Assembly: GCA_947623915.1 (NCBI GenBank)
Contig: CANQIB010000002.1
Span: 169,678 to 233,677, forward strand
Source of the DNA: an uncultured Ruminiclostridium sp.
GTDB taxonomy: Bacteria; Bacillota; Clostridia; Oscillospirales; Ruminococcaceae
Reading direction: 5' to 3'
Length of the DNA stretch: 64,000 nt
The translations under genes were made by a program, and so were the position numbers. The notes under the pieces are model-generated. The model was not told the origin of the DNA. It did no database searches and saw only the letters and a program-made list of their open reading frames with translations. Below are positions 43,507 to 53,900 of the stretch, in pieces (position 1 is the first letter of the stretch; the number at the start of each line of letters is the position of its first letter).

Positions 43507-43535
43507 ATTATACAACATTATCCCGTCAAAGTCAA
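43507..43535 (-). promoter_or_regulatory. Promoter of the GH95 gene
   Basis: On the minus strand: TTGACT (43535..43530), 17 bases, TATAAT (43512..43507). Confidence 0.75.
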
Positions 43536-43581
43536 CAGCCCGCGCCGCGCCGCCGCAGGGATTTTATTTTTTTCCAAACGG

Positions 43582-43610
43582 TTGACAACGGCTTTATAAT
43601 ATAGTAAAAT
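43582..43610 (+). promoter_or_regulatory. Promoter of the tandem-repeat membrane protein gene
   Basis: TTGACA (43582..43587), 17 bases, TAAAAT (43605..43610). Confidence 0.7.
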
Positions 43611-43653
43611 AATTACAGTAAACATCATTTTGTTTGGTTTTAGGGGGAAATTT

Positions 43654-45228
43654 ATGCTTGCCGATACTTTGTTTGCACTTGCCGAGGGATTGGGATTTAA
43701 CGCCGACCGCGGTTTGTCCTGCGCGTCGGGTAATTATAACGGGTACAGCGTTTCGATAAAGACGGTAGAGGAAAAGAACTGCTTTATAATGTCGCTGTGG
43801 GTGCGTAAGGGAGCGCTTACCGAAAACTCCGTCGATTCGTTTATCGGCGAGTACAAGGCGCGCCCCGACAACGATTTTTTAAAGGCTCACATGGTGACCC
43901 ACCATAATATCGCGGCGATAATTCTGGGAGATACCGACAGCACCGTCGCAAGCACCCGCATAATGCGGTTTATGGAGGATATTACCGATTTTCTTCAGGT
44001 GAATTATTACAGCAACGCTTGCAGTAAATGCGGCTCGTCGATAGGATTGTCGCTGTACCGCACCGCGCAGGGCTTAACTCAGCTTTGCTCCGTCTGCGCA
44101 CAAAAATCCGAGCTTACCGCACCCGCACAGAGCAATCCGAATACATACGCGCAGCCCGCGCAGAGCGCTCCGAATACATACGCACAACCCGCGCAGAGCG
44201 TTCCGAATACATACGCGCAGCCCGCGCAGAGCGCTCCGAATACATACGCGCAGCCCGCGCAGAGCGCTCCGAATACATACGCACAACCCGCGCAGAGCGT
44301 TCCTAATACGTTCGCGCAGCCCGCGCAGAGCGTTCCGAATACATACGCGCAGCCTGCACAGAGCGTTCCGAATACATACGCGCAGCCTGCACAGAGCGTG
44401 CCGAATACGTTTGCACAACCCGCGCAGAGCATGAACGTTGTGCCGCCCGTCAGCGCGGTATATGTTCCGATGAACGACGGCAATATACCGCAGGATACCC
44501 CCGCAATATCCGTATCGCAGCTTGGAGCTAATGACGGTATGGAGGCGATAAGCACCGAAACGACGCCTGAAAGCACGGGATATGCCACGGCTGAGTCCCT
44601 CGCTCAGCTTCGTCCGCCCGAAAAGAGGGAAGTCGAGTATCGACCAACCCCGATACCGGGAGATTTCCGCTCGGAGCCTGAGCCTGTCGTAAGTGTAATG
44701 CCGTATGACCCCAACGTAAGACCGTCCGCGATACCCGAATCTTCCAGCCCGATAAAAGGAATAATCGGAGCGCTGCTGTTTTCACTGTTAGCCTGCGCCG
44801 TCTGGGTGCTTATAGGCATGGCGGGCAGGATAATGTACCTGGGTGGACTTTTGATGGGATTTTGCTGCGTTACGGGATATAAGCTGTTCGGTAAAAAATT
44901 CGACGTTTTCGGGATAATAAGCTGTATAGTGGTCATACTTCTTGCCGTACTCGGCAGCAATATTTTGATAGAGCTTATCACGGCATACAACGAGCCGGGC
45001 TTTGCCGAAACGGCGCAGATGTTGGGATTTAACGGCTTTGCGGATACTTTCTTCAGATTTTTTGAATTTATCCAAAAGATAGACGACGTAGTACAGCTGG
45101 TTTCTCCCGGCGCCGAATCCATGACGGGCATGTTCATCAGGAACCTTTTGATAGGATACGCCTTTTCCGGCGTAGGATTTCTGGTGTTCGCCATACCGCA
45201 GTTCAAAGCCAGAAACCGCTATGTGTGA
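43654..45228 (+). CDS. Membrane protein with zinc-ribbon-like motif and 11-residue tandem repeat
   Basis: 524 residues, not a recognised family. Residues 1-125 form an alpha/beta domain. Residues about 128-155 hold CSKCG...CSVC, a probable zinc ribbon. Residues 161-259 are nine copies of an 11-residue unit (x-PNTYAQPAQS). A Pro/Glu-rich linker follows, then four or five membrane helices (from about 370 to the end) with LLMGFCCVTGYKLFGKKFDVFG. No signal peptide is seen, so the repeat probably lies in the cytoplasm. ATG 43654 follows AGGGGGAAA. A terminator follows the stop. Confidence 0.8.
   Translation: MLADTLFALAEGLGFNADRGLSCASGNYNGYSVSIKTVEEKNCFIMSLWVRKGALTENSVDSFIGEYKARPDNDFLKAHMVTHHNIAAIILGDTDSTVASTRIMRFMEDITDFLQVNYYSNACSKCGSSIGLSLYRTAQGLTQLCSVCAQKSELTAPAQSNPNTYAQPAQSAPNTYAQPAQSVPNTYAQPAQSAPNTYAQPAQSAPNTYAQPAQSVPNTFAQPAQSVPNTYAQPAQSVPNTYAQPAQSVPNTFAQPAQSMNVVPPVSAVYVPMNDGNIPQDTPAISVSQLGANDGMEAISTETTPESTGYATAESLAQLRPPEKREVEYRPTPIPGDFRSEPEPVVSVMPYDPNVRPSAIPESSSPIKGIIGALLFSLLACAVWVLIGMAGRIMYLGGLLMGFCCVTGYKLFGKKFDVFGIISCIVVILLAVLGSNILIELITAYNEPGFAETAQMLGFNGFADTFFRFFEFIQKIDDVVQLVSPGAESMTGMFIRNLLIGYAFSGVGFLVFAIPQFKARNRYV
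44134..44430. repeat. 33-bp coding tandem repeat, nine units
   Basis: Nine head-to-tail units of 33 bp, each coding x-P-N-T-Y/F-A-Q-P-A-Q-S with x = N, A or V. Copies differ by a few silent or conservative changes, so copy number may vary between strains. Confidence 0.95.
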
Positions 45229-45255
45229 TATCAACGGCGAGCTTTCGCCGAATGT

Positions 45256-45294
45256 GCCGCGCCGGTCTTAGGGTCGCCGCGGCTTACTTTTTTG
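45256..45294 (+). terminator. Terminator after the tandem-repeat gene
   Basis: GCCGCG / CGCGGC with a 16-base loop, then TTACTTTTTT. Confidence 0.6.
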
Positions 45295-45321
45295 AAAATA
45301 AACACGAAAGGTGAATTTATA

Positions 45322-46224
45322 TTGAAAGAAAAACTAAAATTGCTGAAAAAGATAAGTCCCATGCGTATGATAATGCTTACCGTCGCGGGTATCATCAATT
45401 CTTTCGGCGTGGTATGCTTTCTTGCGCCGGTACGCCTTTACGACAGCGGCATATCCGGCACTTCCATGCTGCTCGGACAGGTCACGCCCGATTGTTTTAC
45501 TCTTTCATTTTTCCTTATCGTGCTGAATGTACCGCTGTTCGCATACGGTTTTAAAAAACAGGGCGCGCTGTTTACGTTTTACGCGATATATACCGTTGTC
45601 GTGTACTCGGTCATGGCGTGGCTCATCAACGACGTTTTCCCGATAGACGTTTCTTTTGCTTCTCCGCTCGCAGGTACGGATCTGCTGCTCTGCGCGATAT
45701 TCGGCGGCGCGGTATCGGGGGTGGGCAGCGGTCTTGCCATACGAAACGGCGGAGCAATAGACGGCATAGAGGTGCTTGCCGTTATATTTGCAAAGCGTAT
45801 AGGCATAACCGTCGGAACATTCGTCATGATATATAACGTGATACTGTACATAATCTGCGGATTTGTCATAGAAAGCTGGATACTGCCGCTTTATTCGATA
45901 GTCGCATACGGAGCGGCGCTCAAAACGGTGGATTTTATCGTAGAGGGTCTTGACAGGGCGAAGAGCGCGATAATAGTTACGGAACGTCCGAATGAGATAT
46001 GCGCCGCTCTGTCCGAAGAATTTGAAACGGGCATGACTAAAATAGAAGTTACCGGCGGCTATTCCAACTCGCCTAAAACCATGATATATTTTATTGTGAA
46101 CCGTTTTCAGGTGACAAGACTGAAGGAGCTGGTGCGTGAGATAGACCGACAGGCTTATATAACCATAAGCGAGGTCGCGGACGTTTTCTCCTCTAACGGC
46201 GAGAAAAAGACAAATAAAAGCTGA
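45322..46224 (+). CDS. YitT-family membrane protein
   Basis: 300 residues. Five to six helices with GVVCFLAPVRLYDSGISGTSMLLGQVT and FGGAVSGVGSGLAIRNGGAIDGIEVLAV are the DUF161 signature; the C-terminal DUF2179 domain reads ITVTERPNE-like IIVTERPNEI, TGMTKIEVTGGYSNSPKTMIYFIVNRFQV. Function is unknown. TTG 45322 is chosen because AAAGGTG lies 8 bases upstream; an in-frame TTG at 45292 has no ribosome site. A strong terminator follows. Confidence 0.9.
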   Translation: MKEKLKLLKKISPMRMIMLTVAGIINSFGVVCFLAPVRLYDSGISGTSMLLGQVTPDCFTLSFFLIVLNVPLFAYGFKKQGALFTFYAIYTVVVYSVMAWLINDVFPIDVSFASPLAGTDLLLCAIFGGAVSGVGSGLAIRNGGAIDGIEVLAVIFAKRIGITVGTFVMIYNVILYIICGFVIESWILPLYSIVAYGAALKTVDFIVEGLDRAKSAIIVTERPNEICAALSEEFETGMTKIEVTGGYSNSPKTMIYFIVNRFQVTRLKELVREIDRQAYITISEVADVFSSNGEKKTNKS

Positions 46225-46230
46225 CGCGGC

Positions 46231-46278
46231 AAGTCGGCGGGGAATACGGAAAATCCTCCGTTTTCCCCGCCGACTTTT
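46231..46278. terminator. Terminator between yitT-like and CBS genes
   Basis: AAGTCGGCGGGGAA / TTCCCCGCCGACTT with an inner stem, followed by TT. It lies between convergent genes and may serve both. Confidence 0.85.
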
Positions 46279-46318
46279 CACTGCGGTATTTTTACTTAAA
46301 AAACAGGATAATGTGAAT

Positions 46319-47263
46319 TTATTCGGATTTATTGATTTCTTCGGAAACGGGCTTTTCGCCGTCCTTGGCGGTGCGGACTATCAGCTTGGAAATACAGTTG
46401 TCCTTTACCTCGGTAACGGTAAACACGATGTCCTTATAGAAAATTTTCGGCGGCTTTTCGTTTTCTTCGGGGATATAGCCCAAAAGGTCGGTCACAAATC
46501 CCGCGATGGTATCGTATTCGTGGTCCTCCTCCAGCTCATAGCCGAACAGCTCCAGCACCTCTTCGGGATCCGCCTCTCCGTCGGCCTCGTATACACCGTC
46601 GGCGCGCTTGCGTATAAGGTCATGTTCTTCGTCGTATTCGTCCTCTATATCGCCCATTATGGATTCGATTATATCCTCCAGCGTGATTATTCCGGCTGTG
46701 CCGCCGTATTCGTCCACCACGACGGCCATGCCGCTTTTTAACGTGTTGAGCTGTTTAAAAACGTCCGAGCAGCTGCACGACTGCGGCACATAGACCGCCT
46801 CGCGCAAAAAGTCCTTTATCGAAAGCTCCTCGGTGTTTTTGTTTCCGATAAGGCAGAGCAGATCCTTTACAATTATTATCCCGATAATATCGTCGATGGT
46901 GTCTTTATATACGGGTATACGCGAAAATCCCTCGTCCAGAGCGATATACACCACGTCGTCCAACGAGGAGTTTACCTCCACTCCGATTATGTTTTTACGG
47001 TGGGTCATAACGTCCGACGCGTCCAGATCACCGAATTCGAAAATGTTGTTTATCATTTTCGCGGATTCGTCCTCAAGATTAAGACTGCCGTACTCGTTTC
47101 CGGCGTCCACCATCGAAATGATGTCGTCCTGCGTTACGTCGTCTCCGTAATATTCTTCGCCGAGCGCTTTGGACAGCAGCTTATCAAGCCCTTTGTTCAG
47201 TAAGCGCAAAGGCGAAAGAAGCGCTTTTCTTACTTTCTTCCGTTTTCGCCCGTCAGATTCCAT
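46319..47263 (-). CDS. CBS-pair/CorC-domain protein (hemolysin family, short form)
   Basis: 314 residues. VMTHRKNIIGVEVNSSLDDVVYIALDEGFSRIPVYKDTIDDIIGIIIVKDLL is the first CBS motif, and MAVVVDEYGGTAGIITLEDIIESIMGDIEDEYDEE the second. The C-terminal CorC/HlyC domain follows (DGVYEADGEADPEEV..., YDTIAGFVTDLLGYIPEENE). The DUF21 membrane domain of full-length members is missing, as in Gram-negative CorC. A role in magnesium or cobalt homeostasis is inferred from family. Confidence 0.9.
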   Translation of the reverse strand: MESDGRKRKKVRKALLSPLRLLNKGLDKLLSKALGEEYYGDDVTQDDIISMVDAGNEYGSLNLEDESAKMINNIFEFGDLDASDVMTHRKNIIGVEVNSSLDDVVYIALDEGFSRIPVYKDTIDDIIGIIIVKDLLCLIGNKNTEELSIKDFLREAVYVPQSCSCSDVFKQLNTLKSGMAVVVDEYGGTAGIITLEDIIESIMGDIEDEYDEEHDLIRKRADGVYEADGEADPEEVLELFGYELEEDHEYDTIAGFVTDLLGYIPEENEKPPKIFYKDIVFTVTEVKDNCISKLIVRTAKDGEKPVSEEINKSE

Positions 47264-47339
47264 ACCTTCTCCTTGTAAGCGGGGAAATACCCCTTTATTG
47301 AAACGTTTATCACAAATATATCATAAACGCGGCTGTGTG

Positions 47340-48110
47340 TCAAGTGATGTTAAGCCCGAAAAAGCGCACGGCGTTTTCGTTGCAGGCGGATATCGCTTCC
47401 TCAACGGATATCCCCTTTATCTCCGCCAGCTTTGCGGCGGTGTAGGCGGTCATCGAGCTTATGCAGCGTTCCCCCCTGTGCGGAGTCGGCGCCATATACG
47501 GACAGTCGGTCTCCAGCATTAGCCTGTCCATGGGTATGACTTCACAGGCGGCAACGGCTTTTTTTGCGTTTTTAAAGGTCAGCACGCCGGTAAAGCTGAT
47601 GTACAGCCCAAGTTCCAGTATCTCCTTCGCGGTTTCGGCGCTGCCGGAAAAACAATGCATCACGGCTTTTAGCGGGGCGGCATCTTTCAGCACCGTCAGA
47701 GTGTCCTCCGTTGCGTCGCGCGAGTGTATTATCGCCGGAAGCCCCAGTTCTTTTGCCAAAGCAAGCTGCTCTTTGAAAACTTTTATCTGCCTGTCACGGT
47801 CGAAATTTTCATAATGATAGTCAAGCCCTATCTCGCCTATCGCGACCGCTTTTTTATTTTGTGCCAGTCCCCGCAGAATATCAATGTAGTTGTCCGCCAG
47901 ACCGTATATTTCTTCGGGATGTACGCCCACCGCCGCAAAGATATTGTCGTATCTTTGCGCGAGCCGTAACGATTCCTCGCTGCGCTCGATGCTGCACCCG
48001 ACGTTTATTATCGCCATTATATCGTTGTCCAGCATCGTTTGTATAAGCAGATCCCTGTCCTCGTCAAACTGCGCGTCGTCATAGTGCGCGTGTGTGTCGA
48101 TTATCTTCAT
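47340..48110 (-). CDS. tatD: TatD-family metal-dependent DNase
   Basis: 256 residues. DTHAHYDDAQF gives the first metal ligands (HxH), AVGVHPEE and AIGEIGLDYHYE the catalytic Glu region, PAIIHSRDA and MHCFSGSAE the next His ligands, and LETDCPYMAP the final Asp. It cleaves DNA 3'-5'. It starts 1 base before the end of the LacI gene and is likely co-transcribed with it. Confidence 0.95.
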   Translation of the reverse strand: MKIIDTHAHYDDAQFDEDRDLLIQTMLDNDIMAIINVGCSIERSEESLRLAQRYDNIFAAVGVHPEEIYGLADNYIDILRGLAQNKKAVAIGEIGLDYHYENFDRDRQIKVFKEQLALAKELGLPAIIHSRDATEDTLTVLKDAAPLKAVMHCFSGSAETAKEILELGLYISFTGVLTFKNAKKAVAACEVIPMDRLMLETDCPYMAPTPHRGERCISSMTAYTAAKLAEIKGISVEEAISACNENAVRFFGLNIT

Positions 48111-48111
48111 C

Positions 48112-49134
48112 TTATTTTCCCTGCCTGATGTTTTTCACGCTGTCCCTTACTATCAGCCTGCCGTTCACCAAAGTCCTGCCGCGGCTGTAGCTGCGGTCGC
48201 GTATCTTCCTTATAAGTATATCCACGGCTTCGCTGCTCATCTGTCTGCTGTCCACGTCGACGGTGGTTATCCTCGGATTTGAGATGGTGGAGTAGATGTG
48301 GTTGTCGTACCCCACGACCGAAATATCGTCGGGTATTATATATCCTTCGTTTTTAAGCTGATTTATCAGCAGATACGCCGCTTCGTCGCAGTTGCAGACG
48401 AACGCCGTCGGAAGCTCTTCGGGCAGTTCGAATTTTCTGTATATCGCACCGTCCGCGCCTCTGTCACTTATCACCCACTTGGGATTTACCGGCAGCTTTT
48501 TTTCAAGCAGCGCCTTGTAAAATCCCAAATATCTGTCCTGTATACTTGAGGTGGAGGTGACGTTACCCAAAAAGCCTATGTTCCTGTGACCCGCCTCTAT
48601 CAAATATCCCGTTATCATGTACGAGCCGAAAAAGCTGTCGGACAAAATGGTATCGGTGCGGTTCTCGCCGCTGTAAAAGTCCAGAAAAACTATGGGTATA
48701 TCCAGCTTTTCGAGCCGGTTCACATATTCGCGGTCAAACTGTCCCAGCACTATCATGCCGTCGGTCTTTTTGTCGATAACGGAATTGGGCATTACAAGCT
48801 GCGCCGCGTCTGCGTCCGATATAACGTCGAGTATGCCGTAATAATTCTGCTTTTGCAGCAGCTCGATTATGTAACGGTACATGACCCAGTAAAACGCGCT
48901 TGCGTCGTTTATGAAATGCTTGGCGACAACTATGCTTATATTAAAGGAAAAACCGTCCTTCGCCGCTTTAGACGAGCAGCTGAAACGGTAGCCCATCTCG
49001 TTCGCTTTTTGCTTTATCAGACTGCGCAGCTCCTCGCTGACTCCGTCCCTGTCGCCGAGCGCTTTTGAAACTGTCACCGTGCTGACGTCCAGAGTTTTGG
49101 CTATGTCGCTCATAGTAACCGATTTCTTTTTCAT
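48112..49134 (-). CDS. LacI-family transcriptional regulator
   Basis: 340 residues. VTMSDIAKTLDVSTVTVSKALGDRDGVSEELRSLIKQKANEMGY is the LacI HTH plus hinge; VSKAL is the variant found in clostridial members. The sugar-binding core follows (DGMIVLGQFDREYVNRLEKLDIPIVFLDFYSGENR; PTAFVCNCDEAAYLLINQL; ISVVGYDNHIYST). Effector unknown. Divergent from a second LacI gene, with 350 bases between them. Confidence 0.93.
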   Translation of the reverse strand: MKKKSVTMSDIAKTLDVSTVTVSKALGDRDGVSEELRSLIKQKANEMGYRFSCSSKAAKDGFSFNISIVVAKHFINDASAFYWVMYRYIIELLQKQNYYGILDVISDADAAQLVMPNSVIDKKTDGMIVLGQFDREYVNRLEKLDIPIVFLDFYSGENRTDTILSDSFFGSYMITGYLIEAGHRNIGFLGNVTSTSSIQDRYLGFYKALLEKKLPVNPKWVISDRGADGAIYRKFELPEELPTAFVCNCDEAAYLLINQLKNEGYIIPDDISVVGYDNHIYSTISNPRITTVDVDSRQMSSEAVDILIRKIRDRSYSRGRTLVNGRLIVRDSVKNIRQGK

Positions 49135-49377
49135 GATACAGTCCTCCGTTCTCTCTTAATTATATTGTAACTTAATTTTTCTTTTTTGTAAAGTTATTTT
49201 TTGCACAAAAAACCTGCCGCATATCTTACTGTTTTTTACAAAAAGGTGAAAAAATGACTATTTATCCAAAAAACTCCTAACAATATCTTTCTTTTTGCGC
49301 TGAAAAAATTACTCACGGTGAAAGATTTTTTGTAGAATTATATAAAAGAATTGAGTTAAATTTGTTAAATTATCACA

Positions 49378-49406
49378 TTGAAAAAAATCACTTTCCGTCT
49401 TATAAT
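49378..49406 (+). promoter_or_regulatory. Promoter of the second lacI-type gene
   Basis: TTGAAA (49378..49383), 17 bases, TATAAT (49401..49406). The remaining intergenic stretch 49135..49377 is AT-rich; the promoter of the leftward gene was not resolved. Confidence 0.65.
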
Positions 49407-49484
49407 TTAAAATAAGGGGTCGTATCCGTGCGGATACGGCAAGCCGTATTACATAAACACAGGAAGCAGGGGAAAAACCGATCT

Positions 49485-50480
49485 ATGAGTGTGACCATCA
49501 AAGATGTGGCAAAGGCGGCCAACGTGTCCGTGGCTACCGTTTCGCGAGTCCTCAATAAAAAAACAAACGTTTCGGAGGAAGCCATAAGAGCGGTAAACGC
49601 TGCGGTCGAGGAACTGAATTATAATCCGAACTTTCTCGGCAGGGATCTGAGAAAAAGTGAAACGCGGCGTATACTTGCCATAATCGCTTCGACGGAGCAG
49701 AGCTTTTATTCCGACGTTATCAAAGGAATGGAGTCCGCCGCTTTCGCGCAGGGGTACGACGTGCTGATAGCGACCACGCACGACGATCCGGCGCACGAGA
49801 TGCACCTGCTGGGAATGCTTTTTTCGCGTGCTGTGGACGGAGCGGTGCTGCTCGGCCCGAAGCTGGACGCCGCTACCATAAACGAGCTTGGCTCTAAGCA
49901 TAATATCGCGATGTGCCTTGAGCGTTTGGATAACTGCAACGTGCTTACCGTTACCATAGATAATGTAAAAGCGGGGCGGGACGCGGTGAACTATCTTATA
50001 AGAAAGGGTCATCGCCGCATAGGCCTTATCACCACCATGCAGCGCAGTCAATCCAGTATCGACCGCGAGATAGGGTATAAGCTGGCGCTGAAGGACAACG
50101 ACATACCGTTTAATGAAGATTATGTATATTACGGAGGATATGAGACCGAATACGGTATGCGCGGCTGCGAGCATTTTATGAACCTTACCAGTCCGCCTAC
50201 CGCCATTTTCGCAATATCGGATATAATAGCGATAGGCGCGATGAACTATGCGCTTGCCAAAGGCTACAGGATAGGCAAGGACCTTATTTTCATGGGATTT
50301 GACAACATACAGTATTCGCATATGTTCGTCCCGCACCTTTCCACGGTGGAGCAGCCCTGCTACGCTCAGGGCAAGCTGGTTATCGAAAAGCTGATAGAGA
50401 ATATGAAAGCTCCGAAACCCGACCACAGCCTATACACCCTCCCGCACAGCCTTGTGCTGAGAGAATCCACCGGCGATTGA
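49485..50480 (+). CDS. LacI-family transcriptional regulator
   Basis: 331 residues. VTIKDVAKAANVSVATVSRVLNKKTNVSEEAIRAVNAAVEELNYNPNFLGRDLRKSETRRI is a canonical LacI HTH and hinge (VSRVL). The effector domain follows with DGAVLLGPKLDAATINEL, TVTIDNVKAGRDAVNYLIRKGHRRIGLI and MGFDNIQYSHMFVPHLSTVEQP. Start ATG 49485 fits the family and has a purine-rich GGGGAAAA upstream. Sugar unknown; no transporter is adjacent. Confidence 0.94.
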   Translation: MSVTIKDVAKAANVSVATVSRVLNKKTNVSEEAIRAVNAAVEELNYNPNFLGRDLRKSETRRILAIIASTEQSFYSDVIKGMESAAFAQGYDVLIATTHDDPAHEMHLLGMLFSRAVDGAVLLGPKLDAATINELGSKHNIAMCLERLDNCNVLTVTIDNVKAGRDAVNYLIRKGHRRIGLITTMQRSQSSIDREIGYKLALKDNDIPFNEDYVYYGGYETEYGMRGCEHFMNLTSPPTAIFAISDIIAIGAMNYALAKGYRIGKDLIFMGFDNIQYSHMFVPHLSTVEQPCYAQGKLVIEKLIENMKAPKPDHSLYTLPHSLVLRESTGD

Positions 50481-50490
50481 CGGTATATCC

Positions 50491-50522
50491 GCTCCGCGTT
50501 CTTTGCAGGACGCGGAGCTTTG
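50491..50522 (+). terminator. Terminator after the LacI gene
   Basis: GCTCCGCGT / ACGCGGAGC with a 10-base loop, then TTTGTT. Confidence 0.75.
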
Positions 50523-50836
50523 TTGTAAGTAATTAACTTTTTTTGAGTTTTGGGTTTGTTCGCGGGGAATTTAAAAAGTCGAAAAAATTTTTTTGAAAGT
50601 TTTTTGGACATAGAATTCCATTTTATGGAAAATAATTGTAAAATTATTACAGAAACGGCATAATTTCGGCGAAAGAATTTTTTCATTGCCGCACGGCTGG
50701 GATTTTGGAGAACTTTTTTTTGGATAATTTTTGTGTATGTTCCCCTAAAAATCCGAACTTCTTGAAGAAAAATTTTGATATACTGTCCTAATATACGATT
50801 TTTTCCGATAACAAAAAGTAAAAAAGTGTTACTTAC

Positions 50837-50865
50837 TTGACAAAAATCCGTACTTATTATATAAT
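50837..50865 (+). promoter_or_regulatory. Promoter of the giant surface protein gene
   Basis: TTGACA (50837..50842), 17 bases, TATAAT (50860..50865), ending the AT-rich 50523..50836 stretch in which nothing else was found. The start codon is about 80 bases on, after TTTGGGAGGAGAGA. Confidence 0.85.
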
Positions 50866-50949
50866 TGACACAAGAAATCCCTGATCGCTGAACACTTCTA
50901 CCATAATCTGGAAGTTTTCGGCCAATGTATATTTGGGAGGAGAGAGATC

Positions 50950-53900
50950 ATGACAACTAAGATCAGTAAGATCGCGGCCGGTTTTACGGCTGCGGCGCTC
51001 GCATTCGTTACCGCCGTTTCATCGGTACAGGAAGCGGGCGTATTCGGCGGAGGGTCGAAAGCATACGCTGCCGGCGGCGTTATCGAATTGAAACGCCCGT
51101 CAGGGCAGGGAACTGCCGACCAGCCGTTCCTTATCGGCACAACAGGCGAGATGTGGTGGTATGCGGGCTGGGTAAACGGCACGCTGCCTCTGTCCGAGGT
51201 AAGCTCGGACGAAACTTCTCAGGATACGAGCATGGGCGATCCCGCGTCGTCAGATGGACCGAGTCTTGAGGAATCCGATTCAGGTAATTCAAAGCCCGAG
51301 GAAAGCACGGTAGGCGACAGCACGAGCGTTGTCACCGAAACGGAAAGCGCTGCGCCTGCGGCAAAGCCTATGAGCGTTGATGCGCCGACTGCCGTTTCGG
51401 CGGCCGAGACCTGCGGCAAGCATCTTGACGCGTGCGCTAAGCTGACCGCGAGTATCGACCTTCAGGCGTCGGACGATAACAAATGGGTACCGATAGGCAA
51501 CGGTTCCATCGCGTCCGATTCAAACACCTTTGTCGGCACATTTGACGGCGACGGATTTACCATCAGCGGACTTAACACCACGAAAAATTCCGGCAGAAAC
51601 CCTTACGGACTTTTCGTGTTCAGCAAAGGTACTATCCAAAATCTTACCGTTAAAGGCTCGATAAGTTCGGGCTGGTTCATCGGACTTGTAGTTGCCGACA
51701 ATGTAAACGGCGGTAAGGTAATAAACTGCCATGCGGACGGCACGGTAGGTTCCAACTACAGCGGCGGCGGACTTGTCGGCTATAACGACGGTCTGGTGGA
51801 TAAATGCTCCGCAAAGGCGAAGATAGTTTCCGGCACGGGACTTGGCGTTTTAACGGGAAATAACGGAGCAAACGGCGTTATCTCCGACTGTATCGCCATA
51901 GGCGGCATTACCACAAGCGGCGAAGAGGGCGGTATTACCTCTTACAATTCAAACATAATAAAGAACTGCGTATATATTGACGACGGCACCGGCATAGCAA
52001 ACGGCAGGGGCGCTATCGCTTCAACGTCCAAGACCGACGGCGGCGTTACCAACTGCTACTACTATTCCGAAAAAGTAAAGGGCGGTATCGGCGGCAATGA
52101 TGTTGTCGGTCAGGCGGAGTTTAAAGACAAGACCTCCTTTACCGACGGCGAGATAACTTGGCGGCTGCAAAATGCACGCGAAGATGACACGCTCGTTTGG
52201 ACGCAGAAGATAGGCGAGGAAGAATATCCCCAGTTGGCGGGCAAGAACGCTCCCGAAGATAACAGAGTATACCGCTTGGCGTTCATGTATCCGACAATCG
52301 ACGAGGAATACGCCGCAAGATATGCGAATAAGGGACAAAAGCCCGCGGCGGTTGACGATCCCGTTTCCGATGAGTCCGGCTACAGCTTTGACGGCTGGTA
52401 TGAGGACAGCGGCTTTGCGAAAAAGGCCGACACTCCCGTACCCGATTCTCTCACGGAGGACGTCGTGCGTTACGGCAAGGGAGAAAAGGTAAAGTTTACG
52501 ATAAGCTACGACCTTCATGGCGGCAGCTATCCCTCCGGCATAAATCCCAACCCGACGGAATATTACGTTGACAGCGAGGATATTACTCTTGTACCTCCCA
52601 CGCTTAAAGGACATGAATTTTCCGGCTGGAGCGGGGACGGTCTGAACACCTTTACCACCCACGTCGTTATACCCAAGGGCAGCGTAGGCAACCGTAAATA
52701 CATGGCTCATTTCATGGACAAAGAGCCTCCGACGGGAAGCATTACCATTTCAAACGGCGACGATACCTATAACTGGAACACATTCACGGATAAAGTGGAT
52801 TTCTCCGTTATATTGATGGATTCCGGTACCGCAAGGATCAATGCCGGCGATACCGGCACAGACGAGCAGGACCTTAAGATAGAGTATTTCGTAGATTCGC
52901 AGGTCCGCAGCCGTTCCGAGCTTGAGAGCGTGAACTGGAGCCAGTACAACAAAGACGCCGGCATCGTACTCAATACCGGAAGACATATAATATATGTAAG
53001 GATAACCGACCTCGGCGGAAGCAGTACATATATAAATTCGCAGGGCATTATCGTGGATAACGCTCCTCCGGTAATATCCGGCGTAGAGAGCAATCTCAAA
53101 TACTGCGAGGCTCAGAATATAATCGTGACCGATAACAACCTGTCATACGTTGCCGTAAACGGCAGAAAAATAAAGGTAAACGATGACGGCACATTCACGC
53201 TGAGTTATAATACCGGCACTTCCTCCAACGCAAAAACGATAGTAGCGGTAGATGTGGCGGGTAAATTCTCCAAGGTAACGGTATATGTGTACAACGGTCA
53301 CATTCCCGGCATAGAGTTTGTAAAGGAAAGACAGAAAAACACCTGTACCGAGGACGGCTTGGTAGTATATGCACAGAACTGCCAGAACTGCGGTATAGAG
53401 CTTAACACCAGAAGCGTGGTACTTCCCGCTACCAAACACTGGTTCACCTCTTGGAAACAGTTTGTTTCCGAAGGGTGTCCCGGCGACGGCGGCGAACAGC
53501 GTAACTGCGTTTTGTGCGGATACACCGAAACGCGCAACGTCGAGAACGACGGACATGATTGGGAAGACGCTCCCAGAATAGACAAAGCGCCGACCTGCAC
53601 CGATGACGGCAGCAAGTCCGTACATTGTGCGGATTGTCAGGCTACACGGGACAGCGAAGTTATCCCGCCGCTCGGACATACCGCGGCTGAGCCTACTGAG
53701 ACGAACATCATACCGGCTACCTGCACCACGGGCGGTTCATATGATCTTGTTACCGTGTGCGAGACCTGCGGCGAACAGATAGACAGTCAGCATATCCTTA
53801 CCGACCCGTTGGGTCATACCCCCGGCGATGCGGTAATGGAGAACGTTGTTGAGGCAAGCTGCGACGCTACCGGCATACATGATCTGGTAGTTTATTGCGA

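Noticed and set aside
44134..44430. CRISPR-like repeat array
   Set aside because: Units are contiguous without spacers and keep one reading frame, so it is a coding minisatellite.
44074..44588. Long antisense frames over the tandem repeat
   Set aside because: They arise because the 33-bp unit is a multiple of three and stop-free in several frames; no ribosome sites or family match.
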